Both the position numbers and the translations under genes were made by a program. From Bugula neritina (Eukaryota; Bryozoa; Gymnolaemata; Cheilostomatida; Bugulidae), in contig OZ037766.1 of the NCBI GenBank assembly GCA_964035545.1, positions 6,487,722 through 6,551,721 on the forward strand: a DNA stretch of 64,000 nt, in the 5' to 3' direction. Each line of letters starts with the position of its first letter. The first letter of the stretch is position 1. Positions 25,301-37,300 of this stretch are shown piece by piece. The notes beneath the pieces are model-generated. The model made no database searches. It had not been told where the DNA came from and saw only the letters and a list, made by a program, of their open reading frames with translations.

Positions 25301-28300
25301 TAGATCAATGTGAAGATGCAATTTTTCCCCGATTATGTGTACTATTACTATTATTCTACCATTTTACTGTTTCTACTCATATTATATTTTTACAACTTTT
25401 TTTGTAAGGGATTTAATGTAGAGTTCGTTAACCTCAATGCTGTTTTGCAGGTCAACAATAGATCTGGATTCTGCCAAGAAAGAGTTTGATGATGAAACTG
25501 GAGTCAGCGTGATTGGTTTACATAAGCCATACAGAGCTACGAGCACCTTCACAGTTATAACACCTAAGCCTGTGGTAAGCTCAATCTAGTAGATTCTCGT
25601 CTCAACCATTCTAATTATTGCAAAGATTCTATTTTCTATAATAAGCAAGTTTTAAATGGTGTCTCAAGTAGGTTTTGCTGACTGTTTAGAACCCAGAACT
25701 TGCGTTGCTATCACACAGGAAACTTTGTCTGTAGGTTTCTGGCCCGGTGAGTGGGGACTACTACGGACTGATGGCGTGGTGGCCGTTCCTCCTATTGGCT
25801 GCTCTGATTCTAGCGTTAGCTCTGCTCGGTATCTTCCTTCTGCTGTGCTGCGCTCAGAAGTAAGTGTGTTCACTGTTTGTGACAGGAACTAGTACAAATG
25901 TGCGTATGTACAGTGCTCCTTCCATATCTCACAGTTCCATTTCTCACGGGATTCCATAGGTCATGAGAAGGGCTTAAACCCCTGTTTTGTGGCTTATGTA
26001 TGTGTATATAAGAACAAAATAGCCTAATTTAACGGATCCATGAGTTAAATATGGTATTCTACTATGTCAGGAATTAAGGTTTCTGGACTTGCAGCTTAGT
26101 GAGATATGGAAGGAGCTCTGTATTTGTTTGATATATCTATGTAAAGCAATTTTATTGGTTGGAGAGCCAGTTTGATGTACCAACTTGATAGATGCGTGAA
26201 AGCAATAATATATTCATATTACTCACATGCAGTGCTCATATTATTAACTATTATATGACGACAGAGTTATATCTCCTATTATGACAGTCTTTCATGTCAA
26301 ATCCTCAGGTTTGCCTTTTGGTAAATTTTTAAAGGAACTGAATTATTCTTTAAGATAATTTGTATGTACAAATTTCAGAATTATTGATATTAAAATTTTG
26401 TCGATTAGAGGGATGGACAATGAATATTCTGTTTCTGTGAAAAGATTCTTTAGCTTGTAATAAAACAATTACAATTTAATATGATGATGACAGTCACGGT
26501 ATCTTTACGCTCCGCAAATAAAGCTGTACAAACTTAGTCTCTCAGTCTCTCAGTCTCTCAGTCTCTCAGTCTCTCTGGTGTATTTATGTGAACCTTCAGC
26601 TGCTCATTATCAATTTCCATTAGTACAATCAAGAAACTCTGTAATCTTTCTCAGGTTTTCCCCTGGTTATTCCGTGTATAATCAGTGCAGAATTGTTCTC
26701 TCTCTAATAATGTACTTTGATAAACTATCGTTCTGTTGACCTAGATGGAGACGTCATTATAAAGCTGGAATGTATAGCGCCAACTTGGCTACTGCCCAAA
26801 GAAATGGATACGGCTTTGAGCATGGGTCAGCCTACAGTGAAAGTGTGATAGTGAAAAGCAAAGACTTGGAGGAACAGGTAAGAGAAACTAACTCTGAAAA
26901 TAAGCATTTGGTGAGGTTTAAACATTACAGCTACCTATTGTAATAATAAAAACATATTTAATAACAATTCTACTAACCATACTAATATATATTTATAGTC
27001 TGATAAATTTTACTACAATTGTTAGCTAATTACCTCCTTATATTAATGATATAGTAGAAATAGAATTATGGTAGAAAATTTTCTAATACTAACTTTTAGG
27101 TTGCATTTTGACTCTAGCTTTTCTTAAATTTTAAAGCAAGTTAAGTTTTTGATTTATTAAATTGTGCCAAGGGTTTATAATTTGTAAGTCTTTTAATTCT
27201 CAATATTCGATTATATGAAATAATGATTTAGTTTCACTGGCAAGTCTTTGAAGAAATCTTTAATGGAATGGTTATTATAATAAGCACATATAGTTTTCAT
27301 ATGCTAACAAGACATTTCTTAGTTCAGTGTCATTTTCATCATTTCTAATACAAAATAACATTATACACAACAATTTACTTATAATACTGTATAGTGTATA
27401 CTATTATATTATATCACATTATATTATATCATATTTTATTATATTATATTATATATTGTATAATGTAAACTACTGTATTTACAGAGTCTATGCATGTACG
27501 TACCACCAGAAGGAAATAATGAACTCGGTGAAATTAACTTTGCCTTTAGCGAGGCAGCGTTGGCCCAAACCCAACAAGGAGCAGCGCAAACTGCCACAGT
27601 TGGGATGACCAATGGTCACGCAGGCAAAGGGTAAGCAATAATTACCATAACATATGCAGTGTGTATTAATATTGTGTTTCTGCTCCTCATTGTATTTTCT
27701 TTATTGAGATGCTGACTAACATAAACTCAGTTAGCATCATATGATTTGCATACATTTATTAATATAAGTACATTATATTACTCAGGTTGCACATTTATTA
27801 AATTTGCATATTGTATTTCCATAGTAGCACTTGATGTACAACCTGTTACCTTAGCTGAATTGATTAATGACTTTCATTATTAATTACACAAATACTGACC
27901 AAAGGCACCTTCTGAAAGTTTTTAAGAATACGACATTGCGCTGTGCTTTTACAGTTAGTTGTTCTACTCAGATTAAGGTGTGCTTACTATAGCTAGGCCA
28001 TGTATTGGATAGTTATATTGAACATCATAGAGTTATCTTCTTTTTATTACAATAGCATGGAGAGGATAACTCTAAGATTGTAATAGATTCACTTCAAAAA
28101 ATTTTTTTATAATGTAGAGGTCGTGAGGAAACTGAAGAGATTCAGCAGTCGTACAGTGAGTATCATCACACCGATGAAGCAGATGGACGTTTCCACGGTG
28201 ACGGCCATTTTGATACAGTGGATACTGCCACTAGGGGGCAGCATGTTTCTAACAGCACATTGGGTAGAAGTAGTGGAGGTCTTGTTGGTGGAGGTACGGC

Positions 28301-28460
28301 TCACAGAAGTGGTACAATGACCAGAACGGATGTGATAGTGGATGGTCTGGGAGCTCACAGCACGCATGGTAGTGGTTATGGCACCACTACTGTTGAAGAG
28401 CAAACAGTCACCCATAATGATGGATATGAAGAACAAGAACATAATAGGAAATTTTACTAG
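145..28460 (+). CDS. Giant multi-EC transmembrane cadherin (5' partial, 49 exons in window)
   Basis: This is a large cell-surface cadherin. The spliced coding part in the window is 8,972 nt, about 2,989 residues, and opens in mid-codon, so the 5' exons are outside. From N to C it has about 24 cadherin (EC) repeat junctions, a membrane-adjacent non-EC region, one transmembrane helix and a tail of about 200 residues ending at a TAG at 28458-28460. No EGF, laminin-G or flamingo-box segment is visible. EC hallmarks recur: strand-end V-x-A-x-D-x-G-x-P, acidic D-x-D-G, and I-S/N-E-N/D at repeat starts. The usual DxNDN linker is mostly replaced by R-N-x-N-x-P. All 49 exons join with GT-AG sites and consistent phase. 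Large cadherins of this kind mediate homophilic or heterophilic adhesion; the partner is unknown. Length suggests a Fat/Dachsous/CDH23-sized protein, but I cannot name an orthologue. Confidence 0.93.
4036..4202. repeat. Intronic tandem repeat beside an acceptor
   Basis: About four units of roughly 40-45 bp built on TTTATTGCATGCTAAAATGG. The array ends about 20 bp before the acceptor (AG at 4222-4223) of cadherin exon 4224-4409, so it overlaps the branch-point and pyrimidine-tract region. Confidence 0.75.
4446..4602. mobile_element. Second MITE family, copy 1
   Basis: About 157 bp with imperfect terminal inverted repeats of about 28 bp. The left end reads GAGCAGTAGTGGAGAGATTG; the right end read backwards is GGAGACAGCAATGAAGAAAT, then TGAGAAAAGCC. 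The interior shares TAAATTTTGGTTTGGG and TTTCTAATCTA with copies at 10882 and 43060. No ORF. It lies in a cadherin intron. Confidence 0.7.
5729..5798 (+). pseudogene. Degenerate tRNA-like sequence
   Basis: Related to 15485-15558: it shares CCCTGTGGTG, GGTTGTCACGCC and CTGCTTGCAAGC, and has a weak B box (AGATTCAAATG). Acceptor pairing is lost. It lies in a cadherin intron. Together the two copies suggest a dispersed tRNA-derived family; neither is likely to be a working tRNA. Confidence 0.5.
8972..9142. repeat. Intronic tandem repeat beside an acceptor
   Basis: Around 13 units of 13-16 bp of the form TATTACTAATATG. It ends about 15 bp upstream of the acceptor (AG at 9157-9158) of cadherin exon 9159-9341. 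The repeated TACTAAT matches a strong branch-point consensus, so the array offers many candidate branch points. Confidence 0.8.
10882..11038. mobile_element. Second MITE family, copy 2
   Basis: The cleanest copy. Left terminus GAGCAGCTGTGGAGAAACTG; right terminus read backwards GGTGCAGTAATGGAGAAATT. About 24 of 29 terminal bases pair. The interior carries TAAATTTTGGTTTGGGACG and ATTTCTAATCTAGAACACAG. It ends about 59 bp before cadherin exon 11098-11409. I could not define a target-site duplication with confidence. Confidence 0.72.
11098..22841 (+). CDS. Cadherin part 2: EC repeats around linkers 12-24
   Basis: Exons: 11098-11409, 11656-11826, 12236-12379, 12486-12642, 13064-13338, 13496-13668, 14343-14541, 14788-15042, 15232-15370, 15590-15734, 16318-16585, 17372-17517, 17811-17965, 18376-18554, 18945-19432, 19670-19864, 20875-21116, 21985-22208, 22301-22480, 22722-22841. 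Linkers read VRNPNAPEI, RSEQCPTPVF, LRNLNAPRL, SADRHPPQF, RRNTHAPLF, VRNINCPVF, TDGSGIRMPPEY, TRNSFAPVF, IKDNRAPSF, TRNFNKPYF, LGNEHSPRF, RKDLSLDYG, and finally VVDINDNKPYF (22316-22348), the only linker with the textbook DINDN. Exon 11656-11826 could use alternative donors 54 or 108 bp further on (see findings). Fusion of two-exon modules into longer exons is common here; 18945-19432 spans more than one repeat. Confidence 0.9.
11781..11950 (+). repeat. 54-bp tandem repeat spanning a cadherin exon end and its donor
   Basis: Three copies at exactly 54-bp spacing. Each includes the last coding bases of the exon (ATCTCTTGTCAG or similar) and the donor GTGAGTTAT. Donor GTGAGT occurs at 11827, 11881 and 11935. 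Because 54 is divisible by three and the copies stay open, any of the three donors would keep the frame, adding 0, 18 or 36 residues. The first gives the most compact EC repeat, and I used it in the model. Confidence 0.88.
14227..14298 (+). tRNA. tRNA-Gln (CTG)
   Basis: A 72-nt cloverleaf. The acceptor GGTTCCA pairs with TGGAACC, with discriminator T, as is usual for eukaryotic tRNA-Gln. The anticodon stem CAGGA/TCCTG encloses loop CTCTGAA with anticodon CTG. The A box (TGGTGTAATGG) and B box (GAGTTCAAGTC) are intact, and a run of eight T's follows within a few bases. It lies in a cadherin intron (between exons ending 13668 and starting 14343) on the same strand as the host gene. Confidence 0.95.
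15485..15558 (+). pseudogene. tRNA-like sequence (pseudo-tRNA or SINE head)
   Basis: 74 nt with a pol III A box (TGGTGGAATTGG), a B box (GTGGTTCAAATC) and a short downstream T run. Acceptor ends GCCCCTG/TGGAGGC pair with one mismatch. The anticodon arm (CCTGCTTGCAAGCCGG) does not form a proper 5-bp stem with a 7-nt loop, so no anticodon can be assigned safely. A more decayed relative lies at 5729-5798. It sits about 30 bp upstream of the acceptor of cadherin exon 15590-15734. Confidence 0.6.
16004..16218 (-). mobile_element. tRNA-derived SINE, copy 1
   Basis: About 215 bp in a cadherin intron. Read on the minus strand, it starts with a tRNA-like head: TGTGGTCTAGGGG near the right end as A box, and a decayed B box near 16142-16155. 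A conserved body follows, including AGGAAGAGCATC, then the segment complementary to GTTTATAGTCACTATC. Four other copies (19992, 33203, 34703 and 60878) share this body. All five lie in the same orientation. Confidence 0.8.
18007..18078 (-). tRNA. tRNA-His (GTG), copy 1
   Basis: Read on the minus strand, a 72-nt cloverleaf starts GCCATGA and ends TCATGGC plus A. The anticodon loop TTGTGGC, closed by CGCG-type pairs, gives anticodon GTG. B box GGTTCGAATCC is intact. A T-run terminator lies just downstream on the minus strand (the A's at 17997-18006 of the + strand). It is antisense to the cadherin, in the intron after the exon ending 17965. Confidence 0.95.
19992..20214 (-). mobile_element. tRNA-derived SINE, copy 2, with 13-bp target duplication
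   Basis: Full-length copy of the family. It is flanked by the direct repeat ACACCTAGTAGAT at 19979-19991 and 20215-20227, the target-site duplication expected of LINE-driven retroposition. Minus-strand B box GGTTCGAGCTC and A box GTGGTCTAGGGG are readable. It lies in the 1-kb cadherin intron 19865-20874. Confidence 0.88.
21848..21919 (+). tRNA. tRNA-His (GTG), copy 2
   Basis: By eye this matches the tRNA-His at 18007-18078 base for base, but on the opposite strand. It has the same 72 nt, anticodon GTG and intact A and B boxes, and is followed by six T's. It lies in the cadherin intron 21117-21984. Two matching copies 3.8 kb apart in opposite orientation suggest recent duplication or gene conversion. 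Confidence 0.95.
22908..22980 (-). tRNA. tRNA-Lys (CTT), copy 1
   Basis: A 73-nt minus-strand cloverleaf. The 5' acceptor GCCCGGG faces CTCGGGC, with discriminator G. The anticodon loop CTCTTAA gives anticodon CTT. D arm GGCTCAGTCGGTAGAGC and B box GGTTCGAGCCC match eukaryotic tRNA-Lys. A T5 run follows on the minus strand. It sits in the large cadherin intron 22842-24608. Confidence 0.95.
23660..23732 (-). tRNA. tRNA-Lys (CTT), copy 2
   Basis: Same sequence as the tRNA-Lys at 22908-22980, same strand and same intron, about 680 bp away. It is followed on the minus strand by a run of eight T's. The sequence between the two copies is unrelated AT-rich DNA, so the duplicated unit is little more than the tRNA itself. 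Confidence 0.95.
24478..24556. repeat. Short tandem repeat in intron before the membrane-adjacent exon
   Basis: Repeats of TGTGTACTGTCAGTGTAG, three to four imperfect units, about 50 bp before the acceptor at 24608. It forms the right end of the largest intron of the cadherin segment, 22842-24608, which is otherwise AT-rich and holds the two tRNA-Lys genes. Confidence 0.7.
24609..25574 (+). CDS. Cadherin part 3: last EC strand and membrane-adjacent domain
   Basis: Exons 24609-24786, 24985-25117 and 25451-25574. The first begins with the final EC strand motif ITALDGGSPS. It is followed by about 130 residues with no EC signature: a beta-strand-like MVLVLNKAEL, a charged helix EEIESYRLLLQKI, two cysteines (TCVEKSLDRLC) and a second helix-like stretch with DSAKKEFDDETG. 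CDH23- and PCDH15-type cadherins carry a ferredoxin-like membrane-adjacent domain at this position. I infer an equivalent fold from the place, length and strand-helix alternation; sequence similarity alone does not prove it. A structure prediction would settle it. Confidence 0.7.
25735..25859 (+). CDS. Cadherin part 4: transmembrane exon
   Basis: A 125-nt exon encoding GPVSGDYYGLMAWW and then about 25 hydrophobic residues (FLLLAALILALALLGIF and on to LLLCC), a single membrane-spanning helix. It ends with A-Q and two bases of a lysine codon. The basic stop-transfer sequence K-W-R-R-H-Y-K comes from the next exon. The reading frame follows from phase 0 at the acceptor (AG at 25733-25734) and the donor GTAAGT at 25860. 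The orientation, with EC repeats outside and the tail inside, fits a type I membrane protein. Confidence 0.92.
25911..26120. mobile_element. pogo/Tc1-mariner-like MITE with TA target duplication
   Basis: 210 bp bounded by 22-bp terminal inverted repeats: CAGTGCTCCTTCCATATCTC at the left and the complement of CAGAGCTCCTTCCATATCTC at the right, differing at one base. It is flanked by TA at 25909-25910 and 26121-26122. There is no coding capacity, so it is a non-autonomous element. TA duplication with a CAG start is typical of the Tc1/mariner/pogo superfamily. It lies in the intron just after the cadherin transmembrane exon. One end of a related copy is at 44194-44330. Confidence 0.85.
26536..26576. 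repeat. AGTCTCTC microsatellite
   Basis: Five direct copies of an 8-bp unit in the cadherin intron 25860-26744. It is not close to either splice site, unlike most other arrays here. Confidence 0.85.
26745..28460 (+). CDS. Cadherin part 5: cytoplasmic tail
   Basis: Exons 26745-26877, 27485-27630 and 28118-28460 give about 207 residues ending NRKFY and a TAG stop. The tail starts with basic residues and continues with tyrosines (AGMYSAN, SAYSES), an Ala/Gln-rich stretch and a low-complexity Gly/Ser/Thr/His part with repeated T-H/G-S-G patterns. I see no beta-catenin or p120 binding motif of classical cadherins and no Fat or Dachsous tail motif. The tail therefore gives no clear link to a known adaptor. 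The stop is followed by AT-rich DNA; one AATAAA near 29085, just after a microsatellite, is a possible poly(A) signal. Confidence 0.88.
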
Positions 28461-31398
<2,938 letters not shown>

Positions 31399-34300
31399 CT
31401 ATCCACACTTCATAGCTTCAACACTTTCTCGTAACATTTCAATTTTATCTACAACATGAAAAATTCATATCATTTGTAAATGCTGCATGATATAGATATT
31501 ATAGCATCCAAGCAAATATACATAAGTGTATATAATTGAATAAGAAACTGCTATATAAAACCTTAGTTTAATTTGAAATAATGCACATTCTTTAGTACAG
31601 AATATACTGAAAAATGCCAATTTGAGAAAGCAATTTGTTTTACAAAGTTTGTGACCTGATTTACTCCATTCTTAAAACTGTGAAATATGAATTATTGTAA
31701 ATTTCATTAAACCCATAGTTTATGAAAATGTATCATGACACACCAATCTATCCACAACTAGTAATCACCTTCACTGAGATTGCCGATGATGGACTGCTTT
31801 CTAAGAAACTCTAAGCACCATTCCATGTGTAAACCAAACGATCTCATGTTGTACAAAAAAGTCCTAAAAAACAAGATTAAAAGTTTACAAACCCTGCAAA
31901 GGCAACTTTGAGTCTGATTGCAAATAAAGCAACATATTTGCAAATATTAAAGGCAAGCATCAATAAAAATAGCCGGCAGTTTACAAAAAGCAGCAGGTGT
32001 CAGCAGGTGTTGGCAGCTAGAGTAATGTCAGGAAGGTACTTTGTTACATGAAGCTTTGCTCAGACATCAGACTAAATAATTGGGAGTTAAACGATTTTCT
32101 AGCCATGAGCTCACATGCAGAGCTACATGCAGAGCTACATGCAGAGCTACATGCAGAGCTACATAACACTAACCCAAGCTGACCAAATATAATATTCTCC
32201 TGAAATAGTCTATCCTGGACTTCTTCGTCTGCATCATCTTTGCTACAAGAAAATACAGCAGGTGCTAAATACAGTCAGGTAGATGCATTTGGTATACTTA
32301 TGATGGGAAATAGTACTGGAGTCCATTAGAAAACTTCTTGGAACTGCAGGGCCCAGGGTGATTACATGTCTGCTTCAACTACTTATTTCTATTGTAATAA
32401 CTTAGCCTACATTACATAATACCAGCTAAATGCTGCAGGCGTTAAAACGTAAATGGCAGTTTCAAAACCAATAAACAGCAAGGATTTAATTGTTAAAATT
32501 TGCTTTATTCCAAGGAACTAAAAATAGCTGTCAATTTATTTTAAGCCTCGCAAAGCCAAAGCTTACAGCAAATGGCATGAAGTTAAGATGCTTGGTAATC
32601 ATCTAGATGCAGCAGCTAGGATAAATGAAATAACTAAATTGAATTTGATGTAGGTTGAACTGCACTATAAGCTATAAGAAATGTTTATAATTACTGTTTA
32701 CAATTTGCAGCAATTATTTGCCATCATTGACACAAAATATCTCGTCAAAATGAATCACTTGAATAGAGTTTCGCCAGTACCGATTGTGGCTTCATTCGAA
32801 TAACCTGTTCCCATCGAATGACAAATACATTCACACAATGTGAACTTTGGACATGTAGTTTGAGCAGACAACTCTTGTATAATAAAGGAGCTGAGAGTTA
32901 AATAGAGAAACCGTGGAATATCAATAGTGATAGAGTGAAATCTAATAATTTAACTGATTAGTTTCATTGATTCAATACTTGAAAGATCATTGAATAAACA
33001 CAACACATCGCTACAGATAACAATATAAGTGTGCTGTCTTGTACAAACTCAAACTTTTTGATTAACACTTTCCTCTACTTACATAGAAACCTACACGACT
33101 GTGTAGCAATTTTAACCCTATACAGATGTAAACTTTCAAAGATTTTCTTTCTACTGTAAGCTATATAAAATTTGCTTAACCACGATTTTTCATTTTAAAA
33201 CTGATGTGGGTTTATAGTCACTATCCCTGTGAGAACTCCCTGATAGAAAGAATTTCTTTGAAGTAGGCTAAAGACTTATTCATATGTGGCACAAGAGTAA
33301 TTTTGACTGGATGCCCTTTCTAACATCACCAATTTTTCCTAATATAAGCTGGTGAGTTCAACAAAAATAATGCAAATTTTGTTGCAGCTAGAATGGAAGA
33401 TAACTTACTTAGTTGTAAGAGGTTTTCTGACTCGCTCCTTCTGTACAGACTCGTAAAAGGCAGCATTCCAATAGCGCATTGATTGCCAAATTGGCTGACT
33501 CTTTAAATTAGTGTAGAGAAAATTCTTTTCAAGTTTACCACCTCTTGTCACTATAAATAACCACAACAAACACCAAGTATGTAAACAAGTATAGCCCTAG
33601 TCTTTCGGTCAAAGATAATAGCCCAAGTTGTAAAATATTAGTGGCAATCTTTAGTGTACAATATATAATATGATGCTTTAATTTAATCACCCTATAAGCT
33701 TTAGAATGGTAGACTACTAATGAAGAATTATGGGACTGTGTGATTGGAGTTATGACATCATGGCTGTTGGTGCAGATAAAAAGCTTTGTGATAGCTGACA
33801 ACTGAATGAACATGCGGACAGCTGGGGACTCAAGATTCTAGTGGGAACCTGGTAAGTTAGACTAATCTTACAACTAGTAGTCTATACATGGAATTTAGCT
33901 TTCACAATACATTTTCCATAGAAATCAGTTGCACCTGAGAATTTTATACAATAGTGACAACTGCTAAAACAGATGTCGATGTTTTAGCTTCTAAGAATTG
34001 GTTGCTCAGCTAACGAATGCATTACTTGTGATGGTAATAGAACATTCAATTTAGTTACAACTTGGCATAGACTAGAGCAAAATTTAGTTTTATAGTCTTT
34101 TATATTACATATCATGATTTCACTAGTTCACCACCTGTAAGCAGGAACCATAAAAAGAGTTGTTCATTAAAAATATTTGTTATATTTGCGTGGTGGAAAG
34201 CAGTGATGCAGGAAAGTTAGTAACCATTGTAAACAATAAATTTAAGAACTCATTAGAAATAGTAATTGTAGTTGTTGTAATTTACTGGTTATAGTCGAAA

Positions 34301-37300
34301 AACAAAAACTACTCCAGCAGACTAACAGAAAATAACATCATGGTGTTGAAGATAGCGTGCTGCTTCAGCTTCAACTGTACACTAAGCCGTCTACGGAACT
34401 AGATATTCCCTTGGTCATTGGTAGACAAACCAAATCAATATAATCCCAGGTGACTGCAGGTAAACCCAGACAGCCGATACAGATGTGACGAAATTACCTT
34501 CAGCTTTATGAATTAATCTATAATGTTGGATAATTGGACATGCCACTGGAAGTAAGTTGAAGCAATTAGTTTTTAGAGGCTGGTAATTAGCTGACCAACA
34601 AGCCTGGAGTGCGAGTGTTCCCTGAGGATGACTGAGTGCGTGTCTACAGCTCTACTGCTTTCCTCATAACGTGATTGTAAACAACTCAGTGTTAGATATA
34701 ATTAAAAAAAACTCATGCAAGTTTATAGTCACTATCCCTGTGAAAACCCCTGATGGAAAGGGTTTTTTTAAATAGGGCTATGGACTTACTCGTATGTGGC
34801 ACATGAGCAATTATTACTGGATGCTCTTCCTAACATCATTGCCAGTGTTCTCACTGACCAGTGTTTAATAGGCTCAGTATTTGAAATAAGACCAAACAAA
34901 TTAATAGATGTTGTAGTGGTAACCTAAAACTAACAATTCCTGATTCAAGTAACGATTTTCTGTATAATATCAAATATAATAGCTTATAACTACTGCATAC
35001 TATAACTAGTCACTAAATGACTAATACTCATGACTAACACTTATGACTAGTCACTATTACTTATTATTAGTCACTATTACTCAAGACTAGTCACTAATAC
35101 TTATGACTAATACTTATGACTAGTCACTAATACTTATGACTAGTCACTATTACTTATTATTAGTCACTATTACTCAAGACTAGTCACTAATACTTATGAC
35201 TAATACTTATGACTAGTCACTAATACTTATGACTAGTCACTATTACTTATGACTGATTACTAATACTAACCCTCGTGGTAAAAAGTGAAGCACATATTCA
35301 TGAGTATCACAGCTGGAGAGAAATCATCTGCCTCACTGCATTCAAACAGAATGAGTGCAAAGTACTGCACCAACCGGTAGAAGGTCTGTTCCCCAACCGC
35401 CTTGTTGCTGCTTCTCTACATAGAGTAATCATACTGAATACATTGGAGAGATAACTCCAACAGATAAATCCAGCTTGCCTTAATGTTATGTTAAGAAGGG
35501 AATCTTACCAACCTTCTCAGAAATAGCTCTGGCAAATTGAAGCCTGAAATTTCCATCCTGCAAAAGCAAGATTTTATTATTCTAGTAAACATTTACATTT
35601 AGTAGACTACAAAGTCATTTAACTACACAGCTGAGATTCTATAATTTGTCAGAAAAAGCTCTTCAACCAATAATTCACATAAACTGTTCCATTGAAACAT
35701 ATAAATAGAAAGGCAATTCTAAAATATCTGCAAAAAATGTTTTTGCTCGTTTGAAAAGAAAGTAATAGTTTTATACTCTTACCTGAATGAACTCAGCCAA
35801 CATGTTCTTTTCATCAGAAGTTGGTGTAGCACTGGGAAATACATAAGCACGCTTAGTTACTACTGGGTCTACTTGAAATGAATCAGCAATGGTCAATAGT
35901 GTGTGTTATATCTCATTCCCAAATATTACAGTACAGCAAGGGTTCGTTCAAGGGTTAAGTTTAGAATTAAATGAATTTTGTAGACATCTCTTTTGCTGAT
36001 AGTAAGATTGCAGTAAGAAAAGTTGCCTGGGCATAAAACAAAGCAGAAACCTTACAAACCTTGTCTATAAAATCTTAACCAGGCAACAACAAAAGGATGC
36101 CCTTCCAACTACAACTTTATAGCTACCAGTACAGGTTAATAAGACTATACAAATATCAGTGGGAAGAGCACTGCAATGTTAGTGTGATATAATAATTTTG
36201 TGTAGAAAATTATTGCATTTAAAACATTTAAAAAAGATTGAAAAAAAAATTAAAAATTAAAAATAATGAAATGAAGGGATAAATCTGCAGTGGTACTCAC
36301 TCTGAGAAGATGAGATTAACAAACTTGTTGGCGTACTCTTTGCACCTCTTGGATTCTTCGTCTTCCAGAGTTTCTAGTGAGTTGATAGACTCGAGGGAGT
36401 TGGACTTACGAGAGGGGAACTCTGAGTATATCGGCTCAGAAGATTCATCTCTGCCAAATCATAATGACAATTATTCTAACTTGAACACATATGAGTCCAT
36501 TTAGCAAACTGTATATATAGTTCAACTGAAAAGTGGGCAATCAAGATAGGCAGGTATCATATTTCTATTGGCTTATTGGTTAAAACTTTGGCCCACTGCT
36601 ACTGCTTTAATTCATAGACAAATAATTTGTGATTTTATCATTACTTAGTGAAACCTAGAAGTAGCAAAAAGAACTGTCAAATTAACTGCAACCTGCTGTT
36701 ACACATTTTAAACTTCAGATCATTATTTTATTGTATATTATTATTATATATTATTATTATTGTATATTACTCATCTAATACTATCAGAATGACTCACCCT
36801 GATGACTCATAGTCAAACACTCCATCATCTTCATGGTGTACTATAGTTTCAGATATCGAAGAAGCAGCTGAACTCAGATTCTGAATAGAGTCAAAATTTA
36901 TAAGGTTGCTGTTAGAAACAGTTAGAGTACACTTTTTACTTTTCAAAAGTTTTTCACTGCTCTTTCCATCTGCAAATGAGAATTCTTGCACAGCTTTAGA
37001 CGGGCTAACCAGAGCCGTACTAGTGTCTGGTTCCAGTAAACCATTCTTCAACTGAGCAGCGACAGTGTCCATGTAAACTTCTTCAGCTGTAAAACTATCC
37101 TGTTTCTTACCAAGCCGTTTCCTACGTGAGGCAGTTGATGGAACCATTTGTGACTCATCAGTGACCTTGACTTGTACTGGAGGCGGAGCTGACCCAGCAT
37201 CACTGCCAATGGCTATGTCACTGTTGTCCTCAGAGCTGTTGTCTGCTGTGTCTATCAATGGCGCACACTCCGGCTCACTTCCACGCAACTTCGTACTACC

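Noticed and set aside
35501-35513. Donor GTAAGA at 35508 for the SBF2-gene exon 35557-35513
   Set aside because: It is a better consensus than GTTGGT at 35512, but it shifts the frame of the next exon and breaks the clear [15 protein letters not shown] match.
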